The translations under genes and the position numbers were made by a program. This document shows positions 21,010 to 33,823 of a DNA stretch of 64,000 nt, one piece after another (position 1 is the first letter of the stretch; each line of letters starts with the position of its first letter). This stretch comes from Balanoglossus misakiensis (taxonomy: Eukaryota > Hemichordata): positions 12,524,001-12,588,000 of the forward strand of contig CM082588.2 in NCBI GenBank assembly GCA_040954595.2. The letters are read 5' to 3'. The notes below the pieces were generated by a model. That model was not told the DNA's origin and searched no databases. It was given only the letters and a program-made list of their open reading frames with translations.

Positions 21010-21132
21010 CGATCAACCAGTGTCTTCTAAACCCATGTCTGAATAACGGAGTGTATCAGCCACTTCAAGGCTCCTGCTCAATCTACACCTGCAACTGTCC
21101 AACCTGCTACACTGGGCAAACATGTGTTACAT
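21010..21132 (+). CDS. EGF-like exon 4, unit 2 (open, third Cys replaced by Tyr)
   Basis: Same as 1,475-1,597, including the Tyr in place of the third EGF cysteine, so that substitution predates the duplication. Confidence 0.7.
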
Positions 21133-22961
21133 GTAAGTCACAAGTTTTTAGGTCCCATTGGTATGTACCATGGTACCTTATGGGATTGGTTACGTCTGTA
21201 TGTATGGATGGATGGATGGATGTTTGTTCAAATGAAGATGTCATTGCCAAAATATGCAAATTAGCTGGGAAAATGTGAAATTGGTCAAAACTCAAAAACT
21301 GGACAACCACTGGTCATATTGATTTGAAAATTGGTATGCATTAACCTTATATCAACCTCATACAATCCTGTTTGTTTTGAGCTAATATTATCGATTTTTT
21401 ATGCATTTTTTTGTATTTTTCCATGTTATTGGTAAAAAGTCTTTGAAATTTAGTATGAAGCTTCCTAATGGTTGTCTAAGTAACCATAGTTTTATTCAAA
21501 TTGTTGCAAAATTTGCATATCTATAATTTTGAGCAATAGTTGCCATTTTTGGTCAAAAAATGTTTTTCTTTAAAACCTCATGCCAGATTGCTTTGCAATT
21601 TGGTAGGCATATTCGTAGGGGTAACCTAAATAATATGTTGTAAAAAAATGTGATATTTGCATAAATGTGTTATCGGGGAAACTTTTGCAATTTTTGTCAA
21701 AAATTGTTTTCTCTGAAACCGCTTGTCCTATTGCATTGAACTTTGGCAGCATGTTCCTTGTAGTGATTGAAGTAAGATATTGTACAATTTTGGTGATATT
21801 TGCATATTTGTGTTTTTGCCACATTTGAACAAATATTTTCTGTGAAACTGCTTGTTGGATTGCTTTGAAATTAGTTTTTTCTCTGATTGCTTTGAAATTT
21901 AGGATATAATTTCATAACACATACCTGTATATGTGCAACTTTTATTCAATTCTGAGATCAGAAAGATTAAATATTTAGCGAGTTTTTTGGTAAGTTTCTT
22001 TGTTTTTGGTTAGCAAATCTTCTCCTAAACAAATTGTCCAGTTATTTCTAAAGTTACTATTTACAAGGAGTTGTTACCTCAAACAAAGACATGTTTACAT
22101 AACTTAAATAGGCCAGCTGTTACAGAGACCACCAGCTATCAAATTTTTATTACCAGTGGCAGGTCAGTGTGTGTCTGTTCCAGGACTGACTGAAAGAAGT
22201 TGCTTCGCATGTGTGTTTGTACAGACAATTTTTGGTCAATTTTTTTTCTAGCACCACTTGTAAGACTGCCAGGACACATGACAGTTTATTGGGCATGTTC
22301 CTTGTTAATGTTTTTACATTCCATATTTCTACATGGTCAGATCATATCTGCTTGCAAATGTCACCTGTAATTTTTATTCTGGTGTGTCACTGTTTCCGCA
22401 TAATCCTCAAATGTCATCAGATATCCGAATGTGATGAAAACAGTGTGTTTTGAGTGTTTTTTAAATGACCTTTTGGGTTAAAAGTGGCAAAAATGGCAAT
22501 TTTGTCTTGAAAGGGGTCAATAAGACTGACTTTTTTGGAATTAGCACCATATTTTACATTGAATGGACTAGTCTAGGACTTTCCTTACCAAAAATTCTGT
22601 TTAATCTTCTGTAACATGTATACTAGAATACATGTAGCTGCCTGATAGTTTGCCCTGTGTGTGTAATTGCTGAGTGACATAACGCATTATGTGATTGGTG
22701 CAGTCACGTAACCACCAATCAGAGCGCTTGTTGTAAGGAGAACTGCACGACCTTTAACCGCATTAGCATACCTGATTTTTAGGGCTCGATATTACCTCTG
22801 AGGACGCAATATTTAAGTTGAAGTTTTTTTCTTTTATCATATTAGAGCAAGAAGACTTGTTTTTTATGTAAAAGAAATAGACCCTAATATACAGAGTGCA
22901 TTTTGAAACGATAGGCAGGTCCGGCCCATAGCCTAATTCTTCATTTTTCTGTCATGCGTAG
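21133..22961. repeat. Intron with AT-rich ~141-bp internal-repeat element (unit 2)
   Basis: Counterpart of 1,598-3,538. The left part has lost ~115 bp after a shortened ATGG tract. The 22-bp palindrome of unit 1 carries one mismatch here (22,614-22,635). Confidence 0.6.
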
Positions 22962-23078
22962 GAATTGATCAGTGCTAACAACCCATGTCAAAATGGCAGC
23001 ACTTGCCAACCCTAACCTCGTGTGTGGCATTGACGTGCACCTGCCAAGGATGCTATACTGGGGAGCGCTGTGAAAATT
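22962..23078 (+). pseudogene. EGF-like exon 5, unit 2 (offsetting frameshifts)
   Basis: Same disruptions as 3,539-3,655 (TAA after the first cysteine, second switch before SCVALTCTC). The extra cysteine is retained (CQGCYTG). Confidence 0.7.
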
Positions 23079-23558
23079 GTCAGTCAGTTTCTTTTCTCAA
23101 ATTAATCAATATGTGTGGGACTGCTATACATGTATATAAAACAGAATACTGTGATGGAAAATTCTATAACTTAATGTTTCAGTGGATATATGACTTAAAG
23201 TTAGCAGGATGCAGTGAATTCAACAGAAAGTGTAATTTCCTCTTGTGTGAGCTCTGTGCGACTGTGCCAATGAAAATCTCACCACAAACAAAAATGACAG
23301 GTATACACTGTATATTAGCAGCTTTGTCTCTGTAATAGCCATAGTGTTTTGAAGTTGAAAACTTGCAAAGTGTGCAGTTTTATTCACACTACAAAGGAAA
23401 CATTGTTGAAACGGATTATCTGTGTACATTGTCAAACTGTACACTTGTCGTGAGATTTATTCTCAATTATATTATATCATGCTACCGTCCTCAATTCTGA
23501 TTGGACGAGAGCTAAATCCAGCGATGCTAAAATACTCAATAATGCACTGCTGGCAGTG

Positions 23559-24549
23559 CTAAAACGGGCTTTCTGTTTGCCACCTGGGTTTGTTCTTTAG
23601 GTTGTTGTATGTGTTTACACTCAGCATGTTTATTGTAGAACCAGGGTCGATCAGTGAGGCAACTGCTGTTTGTTCTATTTGCACTGTTACTCGAGGCCTC
23701 CTGCCATTTGATTGTTGTGCAGTGAAGCAGTATTCATCTCCCGAGCTGTCTTCCACTTTATGCACAGCTTTGACAGTTTCATCCTTGTCTACCCTATTTG
23801 CCTTGCCTTTTGATCGGCAGCATTTGGCAAAATGGTTATGTTTGCCACACTTCCTGCATGACTTACCTTTAGCTGGACATACTGAGTCATGTGGATAGGT
23901 GCCACCACAATAATAACAAGTGGACGGTCCTTTCGCTGGCTGCTGATGAGCTCTCTTTTGTTTATTTGGTTTCGGGCGTTGGTGGCGCTGTTTTCTGACC
24001 GCATTCACAGATGCCGTATCTGCACCATTATTTTGGGTTTTCTCCTCAATCCCACTAGCCTGAACCTCTGATACCTCAAATGAATGGCTGTACTCAGTAT
24101 ATTCTCTAGTGTCGTCTCCTCCCGAAGAGCACGACGTCTGAGACGGGCTGATGTGAATCCTCGTATGATTTGTGATTTGACCTCTTGATCCTTTTTGGTG
24201 AAGTCATATATGTTTCTGCTAGGCGTTGCAAACAAGTGTGATAGGCATCAATATATTCGCCGTTGTTTTGTATGGTGTCTCTGAAGATGAATCGTTCGTA
24301 TTCAATGTTCCGTTTGGGTGAGAAGTACGATGTAAGCTTTAATTTGGCTGTTTCACAGCTCGTTCCTGTATCTGGTAGAGTATCAAAGAAGTCGGAAACT
24401 TCCTCACCTGCCCAGTGCAATAGCAGTGCACGTTGTGGCTTGTCATCTGTAATGTTGAATGCGACAAATGCGTTTTCTACTCTAGCCATGTACTTTTTCC
24501 ATCTCGTACTGGTGGTTGTCGGGTCTGAATGAACAGGAAAACTCGGCAT
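23559..24549 (-). pseudogene. Ty3/gypsy gag-protease remnant (unit 2)
   Basis: Copy of the element at 4,112-5,126 with the same truncation after the protease start and an additional frameshift in the middle segment (24,005-24,235), where the reading frame near STAIHL diverges from unit 1. The zinc knuckles and DPGST are present. The leader with the TGGCGACGAGG-type motif lies at ~24,575-24,592. Confidence 0.8.
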
Positions 24550-24965
24550 TGATGGCTAGCTGATTCTCCATGTTCTCCGTCCTCGTCGCCAAATATAGAA
24601 TCGTGGGTGGGCAATAATGACAACACGAGACACCAAGTCCGGCATGTAAGAGTGAGAGTGCCTAGCCTCGTTCACGCACTTTATTCATAATGACCCGAAT
24701 GTTGCATTACATCATTTTACAGAATGTATAAAGTATAGATGCTCACTAGTGTTTGGACACTACAATATACATGTGACTGCAGTGTCTTTCCAATCATGAA
24801 TTTGCAAGCTGTCCTTCGGAGAAAATCTTCTGATTCTCTTTTCTGATTTGCTTTGCATATTTAACTTAATGATCTAATGTGTTGGAATTCCCTGTCTCAA
24901 ATTTTTGATGATCAGTCTCTGCCCCATTGCTCATCGTCCCAACTTTCTTGTGTATTGAAAACCAG

Positions 24966-25088
24966 GAATCAACCAATGTGATCCCAATCTGTGCTTGAAG
25001 AGTTGTTTCTGCCAGATGACATCTGGATCATGTGAACTGTACACATGTTTCTGTCAGAATTGTTACACTGGTGACCTTTGTGAACAAA
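24966..25088 (+). CDS. EGF-like exon 6, unit 2 (open)
   Basis: A 123-nt, phase 1-1 exon with acceptor aaaccag and donor a|gtaagt. Reads INQCDPNLCLKSCFC, GSCELYTCFCQNCYTGDLC and EQ. It keeps the frame that unit 1 lost, but has PNP to PNL and NSGF to KSCF changes, so it carries nine cysteines. Selection seems relaxed. Confidence 0.7.
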
Positions 25089-26119
25089 GTAAGTTTTGAT
25101 TTATTGTCTTGGGTTAATAATTTATACAGTTCAAAGTATCACCATTTCTTTCAATATGTAGATTTTTTTGTTTTTCTCTACAAGTGTAATCAAGATCTGC
25201 ATGAAAATTTGTGTCGCTGTCACCGAACCTAGCTAGTCCATACAACCAACAGTATGAATCACCACCTCATACTGGGCGTAGCCATAGGCTATACATGCCT
25301 GCCGGTATCGAAGGCCATTATGAGTATTGGTACCAGACCCCTCTTGAGAATGAATCATGGTTCCACCCTTATGGTAAAAAGTAAGATTACTCCATGCTAA
25401 TAAATGACAATATTAGAATGAAAGTACATTCCAAGTGACTTGTTGGGAGCATCGGGCCACTTAATCCCGAAAAATTGCAATCGGCCTGATTTTCAGTTAA
25501 CCAATCTAAAGCCCAACTTTTCGTGTATTTAGTTGGGTTTCTAAAACTAACAAATTTGTTGACAATATTAATGGCATGATGAACACTACTCTCATCAAAT
25601 AAAATAATGTTGTGTCGTCCAGAACTGGTGTAATTTTTATGTGTTTGGAATCGTAGACACCATTTATCTTTTAGTCAACTCTAAGTCTAATATAACAGTC
25701 GCAAAAATTGCTATGACAAACAAAAACTGAAGTGCTGACAGGGGACACCCTTGTCAGATCCCTTTGGATGGATAACATTTAGAAAAGACATTGCCATTTT
25801 TCAAACATCTAGTATGTGATTATACATAGTTTTAACCCTAACGCTGCCAAGTCAGTTTGATATCCAGGGTGCCTAGAATCCTGGCTCCCAGGCCTGTTAG
25901 GCTGCCAAGGGCGTGTTACGCAGTAGGGCCTATACAAGACGTTCAAACCAAACCAGAGCAAACCAGTACGATTTAGTACATGTAAGGGGGGCTTAGACTG
26001 CCAAGTGTGTCTAAGTTATGAGAGCCATGGCAAGACAGTCAAAATACGTTTAGGGAGAAAAAATGGCAAATACATATTTTAAGGGACTTGACACTCTAAA
26101 CAGGTATGACACCTAGTAG
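25089..26119. other. Intron sequence, nothing recognised
   Basis: Counterpart of 5,667-6,695. No gene or named repeat recognised. Confidence 0.4.
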
Positions 26120-26785
26120 CATTAGGGTTAAAATATAGCTGCAAGCCACAATGGTCATCTGAGGTCACCCGAAATTTGGGCAAAATTTTTTTACCCCATA
26201 CTGGTCCAGGTCCATCAGAAACCAAACCTTCAGCCCTATTGGTTCGCCTGGAGTTAGGTATGCACATAATTAATGAGTTAAGCAGTTGTACAGGTGACCT
26301 CAAAATTCGGCTTTTCATTTTAGTCCCATCCCTTGAAATGCTAAGGCTGTACCTGCTCTGGAGGCCGAGATATGAGAAAGTAGATCACCTGAGGTCACCC
26401 AAAATTTTATGGAAAAATTGGACCCCACACTTGTCCATGTCCAACAGAAACAAAACCTCTAGCCCTATTGGTAAGCCTAGAATTAGGTATGCACATAATT
26501 AATTAGGTCAAAGGTCAAGGGGTAACAAGTACATGTGTATGCTTCATCCCACCAAATATGAAGTCTGTCGGTCTAATAGTTACGTACTTATGAGCATTTA
26601 TGTTATATATAGTTCAAAGGTCACCAAGGTCATGTGACATTGCGGCGAAATGATTTGGTCCAATAGTTGTACCTGTCCACCAAAAATCAGCTCCCTAGGT
26701 GTATTAGTTAGCGTAGAAATAGATATGTGTTTTTCAAGGTGGGTCAAAGGTCAAGGGGTCACCCGAAATTTGGCTTCTCATTTCG
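26120..26785. repeat. ggtcaccc-type interspersed repeat (unit 2)
   Basis: Counterpart of 6,696-7,345, with ~232-bp internal duplication (ggtatgcacataattaat near 26,255 and 26,487). It is slightly longer in the first block than unit 1 (a tcagccctattggtt segment is retained). Confidence 0.55.
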
Positions 26786-27923
26786 GCCCCTTGGTCAGTC
26801 CCTGTTCACTCCATAAATGGAGACGTGTTCTGCGCAACCGCAGTACGTGTAACCTCGTGAACTCAGATGTGCACATGCGTACAGCAGTCCCTGTTCACTC
26901 CATAAATGGAGACGTGTTCTGCGCAACCACAGCTGGACCTGTGAAAGATCAAATCCGATCGACATATTTAGTTTCCGTATATTATACTGACCAATGCAGA
27001 CTAAATCTAATAGAATTACTACATGTAGTATATCGTGTATAATACACACGTTTGGCAATATTGCAGTTTGTGTGTTAGATGCAGACGTGTATACCCGATC
27101 TAAATTTCCGACCTACACATGTACATGTATCACTGTTCACATGTACATACACCGTAACTGCGTTCTGAAAATGACATGGTATTTTCAAAATGTTACCCCA
27201 GATTACCCCATCATGTGAGAGCCATGAAACTCACACCCATTGTCCAGCAGTAGTTAGTTGACTATCCTATTCACTCAAAACAAAAAGAATGGGTGTGAAA
27301 AAGTCACTAAAACAGCATTGATACAGAGGTGTATAACACTGTCCATGATTTCAAGAGAAAAACATGAACGCAGCCCAGGCAGATCGGTCACTGTATGTGG
27401 CGATATCTTTCTAAGTATTTCACTCAACTTGTACAGACGATGCCATGCTGTCTTCTGGAATGTGCTGGTAACGTCACACATCGAAACATATTGATGATGC
27501 CCTTCCCTGCGGCTCGGGCATCATGAATATTATTAAGGTCAAAGATCACCATCCCTTGTGCAGGCAAAAGATCATGACATTGCCCTCGCTAACATGTGTT
27601 ATTATTTAAATACGATGTTGTCATAGCTTTACTATGCAGGTATAGTAAAGCATATGCCTTGGTCCAGACCCCCCCCCCCCATGGTCAATGAAAAAATATG
27701 AAATATAATGATCAAAAATCTTCTTCTCAAAATCGGCATACCCTAATTTGAAAATTTCGCCCTTATATGGTCATCAGGTCACTTGACTAATTTAACATTC
27801 ACGGACGTACTGCACCAGATCTCATTGGCCTGCATCATTGTGCCAAATTTGAGAATTGTAGGTTTAGCCATTTTCAAGATCATAGTGGCCGATGAAAGTG
27901 CCCAAGAAGAAGAAAAATGCCAG
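26786..27923. other. Intron sequence; includes ~89-bp tandem duplication
   Basis: Counterpart of 7,346-8,480. Contains the tandem pair at ~26,796/26,885 and a C homopolymer at ~27,670. No coding signal. Confidence 0.45.
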
Positions 27924-28018
27924 CAATACCAATAGGGGCCCCGCTCATAGGGGCTTGGGCCCCCAAAAACGCCAGTAATACCAATAGGGGCCCCGCCCAT
28001 AGGGGCTTGGGCCCCTAA
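27924..28018. repeat. GGGGCCCC-palindrome tandem repeat (unit 2)
   Basis: Same family as 8,481-8,616 but with about one fewer unit. Confidence 0.65.
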
Positions 28019-28501
28019 TAAGTCAGTTGTAAAGTTATTACTGAGCTTGAATTTCACTAGCGCCTAAAAGTAAACAAAAACTGATGGTCAAAGTATCACA
28101 AGCTTTATTTTGGTTTGATGTAGGATGTAATATGCTTATAGCACACTGCCAAATTAATGTCAACCAATAAGACCGGTAGGATATGATCGAAAACCACACG
28201 TATTAATGTGTAAAAGGCCGAACTTCCCAATAAATTTGGGTAGCCGACTACAGAGGAGTCGAACCGATGCATGAACTGAAGTATCAAGACACATGGACTA
28301 TTATTTATTGTTTCAGCAATTTGACTTAAATTTATAATTTCCTATGGCAGTTTTTGCCGACAAGAATCAATGCCCGACCAAACAAAATGGACATTTTCAC
28401 ATGATCGTTACTGAGGTCACAAGTTAGCCAAGCCCTCATACACGCGCTATTCGGAAGTATCGGTGATCTGTTTATGTGTTTAGCTAAGGTGGTAAACTGT
28501 T

Positions 28502-31177
28502 CATCAATCAATCAGTCAATCAAAAGGACTTATAGAGCACCAAACTCCACTGCAATAGTGTTCAATAGCGCTTTACAATGTAAAGTTACTGTTAATAGGC
28601 TCTGTTAAACAGATAAGTCTTGATGTGTTTCTTGAAACTGTCAAGGCTAGGTGACTGGCATACTTCTATTGGGACATTGTTCCAAATGAGTGGGGCGATA
28701 TACGAAAAAGCACGATCGCCGTACGTTTTCTTCTTACTCCATGGTACATGAAGTAGAAATTTGTCATTTGAACGAAGAAGTCTTGTTGAAGTTTTCAGAT
28801 GGATTAAGTCAGTGATGTAAGCTGGTGCTGTGTTGTTTAATGCCTTATATGTCATAAGCAAGATCTTGTATTGGATTCTATAGTGTACAGGCAGCCAATG
28901 TAAATCTATGAGAACAAGAGTAATATGATCCGTTTTACGGGTACGAGAAACGATCCTGGCTGCAGAATTCAGGGCATGCTGTAGCGGTTGAATGCATGAT
29001 GATGGTAAACCACAGAGTAGTGCATTACAGTAGTCCAGTTTTGATGTGATTAGAGCATGAACCAGCATCTGGCAAACTTCCTTAGTGAGGTAACGGCGAA
29101 TGTGGCTGATTTGACGCAGATGGAAGAAAATTGACTTGCAAATTGCATTAATGTGCTTATTGAAAGTGTAATTGTCGTCGAATGTCACACCTATATTCCG
29201 TGCAGAATTCACAATTTGAACACAACATGATCCAATGCTCATGTGGTTTATGGGACGAGGCGAGCGGTTGAACTGAGACCTTATCAGGAGTACCTCGGGT
29301 TTGCCACCATTGAGTTGAAGTTTATTATGTGTCATCCAGGTTTTTATTTCGTGAACTGCCCTTTCCATCTTGTCGTTGTCGTTGTTGACTTTAGTAAGTG
29401 CTGTTTCGGTACTGTGATCCTTTCGGTACGCTGACTGCAGTGGTTCTTGTAGTGAGTTGGTAGTCAAATATGATGTCAGTTGTTGTGCTACAATCTTCCC
29501 GATTACTTTTGACAGGAAGGTTAGGTTTGAAACAGGTCTATAGTTCTTGAAAATGTTTTTGTCGAGCGAAGGTTTCTTGAGTACATTGGTGTGATGACTG
29601 CTATTTTAAGTTATTCAGGAACAGTTCCAGTTTTGAGTGACAAATTGATAATTGTGGCTATGATAGTGAGCAGATTACCAAGACATTGCTTAACAAGTGC
29701 TGTAGGGATGAGATCAAGTACACGTGTTTTAGATGGAGAGCCAGAGATAACTTTTCTGATTTCTTCGTCTTTAGCTGTGTGGAATTCAGGAAGTGTTGAT
29801 GAGACTGCTGGGTGCAGAAATTGGTAATCTTTTGAAGTAGGGTTTACCATGTCAAGGCTGGAACGGATAGACGTGATTTTAGTGATGAAATATTTACTGA
29901 ATGAATCTGCTAAGTCTATTTTCGCAGTATGGTCAGGTAGAGTCTTTTCTTGTTGCTTGCCAGCCATGGTTGATATGATTTGAAATAGTGACTTCTGGTT
30001 ACCATACTTTTCCTCAATTAGATGTGAGAAGTATGACTTTTTGGCAGCTCTGATTAAGTGATTGACATTTCTGCACTCATGTTGATATATCTCACAATGA
30101 ATCTCCAGCTTAGTTTTTCGCCACAGATGTTCAGCCTTCCGTCTATTCTTTTTTGCAATGTCGATTTCATGAGTATACCATTTGGTACCTGGACGTATGA
30201 TCACTGTACGCTTTTGAAGTGGTGCGTGGGCTTGAAGAACTTCACTGACGTGTTGGTTATAAGCTGATATGGCTGAGGAGAGGTCATTTGGAGGCTAGGA
30301 CATTTGATGTATTTTGTCGAGATCATGGCTGAAACTATCAATTGAAATGGCAGATACGACGATAAGATATTTGACGTCTACTGTGTGTTGGTTTCGGAAG
30401 AGCAAGTTTTGCATTGACAGGATTGTGATCAGAGAGTTCCAAGCAGTCTACAGAGACACTCTTGATGTTAGACGCAGAGTTAGATAAGATGAGATCAAGA
30501 GTATGACCCTTTCTGTGTGTTGGTTGTTGGACCCATTGTTTCAGATTACAGGCGCTGATGATTCCATTGAATTTCTGTGTTACTGGATTCTTATCATCTT
30601 CTAGGTGAATATTGAAATCTCCTACGATGAAGAGATTACTTGAGCAGGTGACATACTTCTCAAGTGTTGTACTGAACTCTTCCATGAACTGTGGTGCGGT
30701 GAATTTATTCTTAACTGATGGTGGTGGACGGTAGACAAGAATTATTTTCATGGAAAGTTTCTGGTGAAGAATAGTTGCTTCCGCTGTCTCAAAAGATTTA
30801 ACAGAGAGAATAGGCTTCCAAGCTGTTAATTTTAGTGCTAGCTTATGAATTTAAGCTAAGTCTTCACCGATCTTGCCAACCCCAGGTAGATGTTTGACAG
30901 CATAGCCTGGTGGTGTACATTCAGCCATTACGTGTTCGTCACCAGATTCCTTCAACCATGTTTCAGTGAGTACAAGAATATCAATGTCTTTATCTGTGAT
31001 GTAGTCTGCAATGTCTAATGATTTGCATCTAGCTGAGCGGACATTCCATGTAGAGAGTAGAAGTTCACACGTATTTTGGATAGGGTGGATCTTGAATACT
31101 GCATAGTTACTCTTCAATAGATATTTAGTGACTCGCTAACTGTTGCGATTCGTGTGTGTGTAATTTACGTACTTCAA
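28502..31177 (-). mobile_element. CR1/L2-like LINE, nearly full ORF2 but reverse-transcriptase core missing (unit 2)
   Basis: Read from 31,117 leftwards on the minus strand. An APE-type endonuclease comes first (LLSTWNVRSARCKSLD, LTETWL; after an in-frame stop, VYRPP, FIVGDFNIHLED and LSDHNPV). Next is a linker and fingers region at 29,611-30,204 (IRAAKKSYFSHLI, GSPSKTRVLDLIP), then the reverse-transcriptase start ([20 protein letters not shown]) and C-terminal region (28,592-29,467). Between KVNND and [12 protein letters not shown] the palm motifs, including the YADD-type catalytic box, are absent. The 3' tail is (TTGA)n at ~28,503-28,525. Stops and frameshifts are present. It cannot move on its own. 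Confidence 0.85.
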
Positions 31178-31584
31178 GTTAAATATCGCAACTAGCCGTA
31201 ATGTTTGACTAGGGGGAGCACCTATACTAATGCGAGAACCAGGGATTGAAAGTTGCACCTGTATTTTGATCCCTTAGTTACCCTTATAAGTACATTTGTA
31301 GTCTAATAACCATAGCTCTATTGCAAACCATTCTTTCCGTAGTTTCTTGTTTCAAATATTGTAATCTGAATTTATTTTGATGTTTAACAGGTGTGATTAT
31401 CTGTATTTGCGGCCATTTTGAAAAAAATTGGTTGCCATGGAAACTCTTCAACAGATATTTAGTGACCGGACGCGCAGTGTTTCCGGTTTATGTTCTGCAC
31501 GTACATCCTTGATGAAGTTTGCTGGCTAGATGGCTCCTAAACCTCCCTAATATTTGACGTCTTCACTCCTACAGGACTGCGCAG
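31178..31584. other. Intron sequence, nothing recognised
   Basis: Counterpart of 9,904-10,805 with the 495-bp central block missing; junction near 31,465. Confidence 0.5.
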
Positions 31585-31807
31585 CTGGAAGTTAAAGTTC
31601 AGCATGTTCTGAAGCATGCACGCTGTGTCCAGGGGTTTCATGTGTGGAACAGCCAGCCTCTCATCACCAACATAATGCGGACTGGGATATTTTGCCAACA
31701 ATGGAAGTATACACTGTACGCCTTGTCCTGCCCCGGGTATAAGTGCCAATATGATGGTATGTCGGAGCCAGAGGTGTGTGAAGATGGATACTACACTAAT
31801 ATAGATG
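31585..31807 (+). pseudogene. GCC2-like exon g1, unit 2 (two frameshifts, donor lost)
   Basis: Same two frameshifts as 10,806-11,028. In addition the donor g|gtgagt of unit 1 is g|atgagt here, so splicing at this site would fail. Confidence 0.65.
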
Positions 31808-32277
31808 ATGAGTCAGCACTTAAAGTTTGGGCATTACTGAGTAATCTTTCACTTAAGGCGGATGATCATCTTATGTGCATGTCCGTAATTCTGTGCGTAC
31901 AAACATTACGTCCAGTCCAAATATTCTGCCAATTTTACATCCAATGCATTCAAATAGTGGACTGCTTCGCTTTTATCCAGTTTTCATGTGCATCGTATAA
32001 GTAGACTATTGTTTTGTCCCGTCTTTTCACCAAATTTGCTCTTTTCCAAATCTCCGACACAGACTATGATCGTCAAGATCTTGTCTGTTGTTAGAACAGC
32101 ACACTGCCGTATGGCATTGACTGTATACAGTTTCTGTTACCAATATCTCTGGTTTGGCATTTTCCTGTCCTCGAAATCAATCCAGAGATTTTTGTCTCCC
32201 CAACCCGCGTGAGAATCCCACGTCTTTGAAGGTATGACTGTGACTATAAGATTCTATAAATCTCTGTTTATTTTCAG
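31808..32277. other. Intron sequence, nothing recognised
   Basis: Counterpart of 11,029-11,498. No feature seen. Confidence 0.45.
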
Positions 32278-32408
32278 CACAAATATCATGTGCTGATTGC
32301 CCAGCTGGTAACCAATGTCCAAATGGTAACACTGTGATTTTATGCTCGGCTGGTTATTACAGTTCGGCTTTGGACAAAGGATGTCTCGCTGTACCTCTTG
32401 CATAACAG
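32278..32408 (+). pseudogene. GCC2-like exon g2, unit 2 (frameshift)
   Basis: Reads SCADCPAGNQCPNGN (Cys kept, unlike unit 1) and LCSAGYYSSALDKG, then loses frame at aaaggatg as in unit 1. Acceptor tttcag, donor g|gtaaac. Confidence 0.65.
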
Positions 32409-32667
32409 GTAAACTTCTACCCACCCACCTTTATTTCCAACATCAAACATTAGGTCAGGTAATTTACTAACTGAAAAATAGGATGGGAACATTTTCTATT
32501 TCTGTATTTAAAATTTACTGATATAATATATGAATAAAAAAATGACAATTTTTCCAAATTTGAATAGACCTCTATTTATGAAAATAATTAAAATTTGCAC
32601 CAAATTTTTACAGTGGTATTCAAAGGTTAACTTGGTGTGTAAATTCTCTGTTTTATTTACAGATCAG

Positions 32668-32796
32668 CTGGTGCTGAACATTGTACTATTTGTGAGCAAG
32701 GGTACGCCTGCACAGATCAGTGTACATCGCAATTCAAGTGTACCAAGGGTTACGTGTCATTGGCTGGTGCAACAAACTGTACCATATGTACAAATG
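32668..32796 (+). CDS. GCC2-like exon g3, unit 2 (open)
   Basis: A 129-nt, phase 1-1 exon using acceptor gatcag|ct. Reads GAEHCTICEQGYACTDQC, TSQFKCTKGYVSLAGATNC and TICTNG. It has an additional cysteine (DQC) relative to unit 1 (DPS). Confidence 0.6.
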
Positions 32797-33179
32797 GTAA
32801 GATTGTGGTACTTGTTCAGTTTGCTGTGTGATGAAACTGAGGGGTATGTGTGTATGCATGTATGTGTTTACAACAGATTTTTAAGTCAGTGCGACTGGGG
32901 GTATGTGTGTGTGTGTGTGTATGTATGTATGTGTTTACAACAGATTATCAACTCAGTGCGAGATCTTGCGAGACCCGGTTAGCCATGTGAGATCTCGCAG
33001 AGTCTTATGATATTCAGAAAATGGTTGATTAGAAATGACGTTTAATGTCCTCCAAAGAATTTTCTACATGCCTGTATACTTGTCTCAGAATTATGAAGTG
33101 AATCATCTCAAGTAATTTGTTATTTTAAATGACACTGTATCACAAATGCATCACTAAAAACCTCATTTTCTTTAATCAG
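32797..33179. other. Intron with short (TG)n microsatellite
   Basis: Counterpart of 12,018-12,410. The TG tract at ~32,903-32,935 is shorter than in unit 1. Confidence 0.5.
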
Positions 33180-33377
33180 ATGAAATAAGTGAGGAGCCTG
33201 CACGCACATCCTGTCTTCTGTGCCCTGCTGGACAATCGTGTTCAGATCCAATGTAAGATCCGCTCGACTGTGGCAATGGTGAATATGCTATGGAAGGCGA
33301 CGGCACATGCACGCCTTGTCCAGCGGGATCCAAGTGTCCAACCATGTCACCCGTAGTGGATTGTTCAACAGTTACTG
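33180..33377 (+). pseudogene. GCC2-like exon g4, unit 2 (in-frame TAA)
   Basis: Same as 12,411-12,608, with the identical TAA after SDPM. The CLLCPAG cysteine is retained. Confidence 0.7.
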
Positions 33378-33613
33378 GTAAGTTGGGCTGCAAATCACTC
33401 TTGTGACTTCCCTGTGTTATAGCATGGCATACACAGAAAATTAAACTGTTATGCTCATTGGAGTTGATATTGTGATGCACTTTGAAAAACACAATGATTC
33501 CACTGAAGAGGTATTGTACAGTAAAACCTGTGATTACGGACATCTCTCTAATAAGGGATCGTTGGACCAAACCATGGTGGTAAACATCGTTCTTTGATTT
33601 TTTTCTGTGATAG

Positions 33614-33710
33614 GTTCATACTCGCATGGTTCGGCCACGTCCTTCTGGTTATGAATGCACAACTACAAGTGTCACACAGTGAGCTACAGGGCAGTAAAGT
33701 GCTGAAGGAG
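33614..33710 (+). pseudogene. GCC2-like exon g5, unit 2 (frameshift and stop)
   Basis: Shares the frame break and the TAA before SVEG-equivalent sequence with unit 1 (12,834-12,930). An extra substitution in the second half (cagtgagct against cagtgcgct) replaces the Cys codon with TGA. Confidence 0.6.
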
Positions 33711-33823
33711 GTAAGTCTTGAAATCCCTTTTCTTCTTGTCTCGATTTGAACATGGTTCCACAAGTTGTTTACATCACTTGTAGTTTTACATATTTGTTGA
33801 GTTCAACAGCTAGCTATACATGG

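Noticed and set aside
30058-30267. Plus-strand open frames inside the LINE region
   Set aside because: They are antisense shadows of the minus-strand endonuclease and reverse-transcriptase coding segments.
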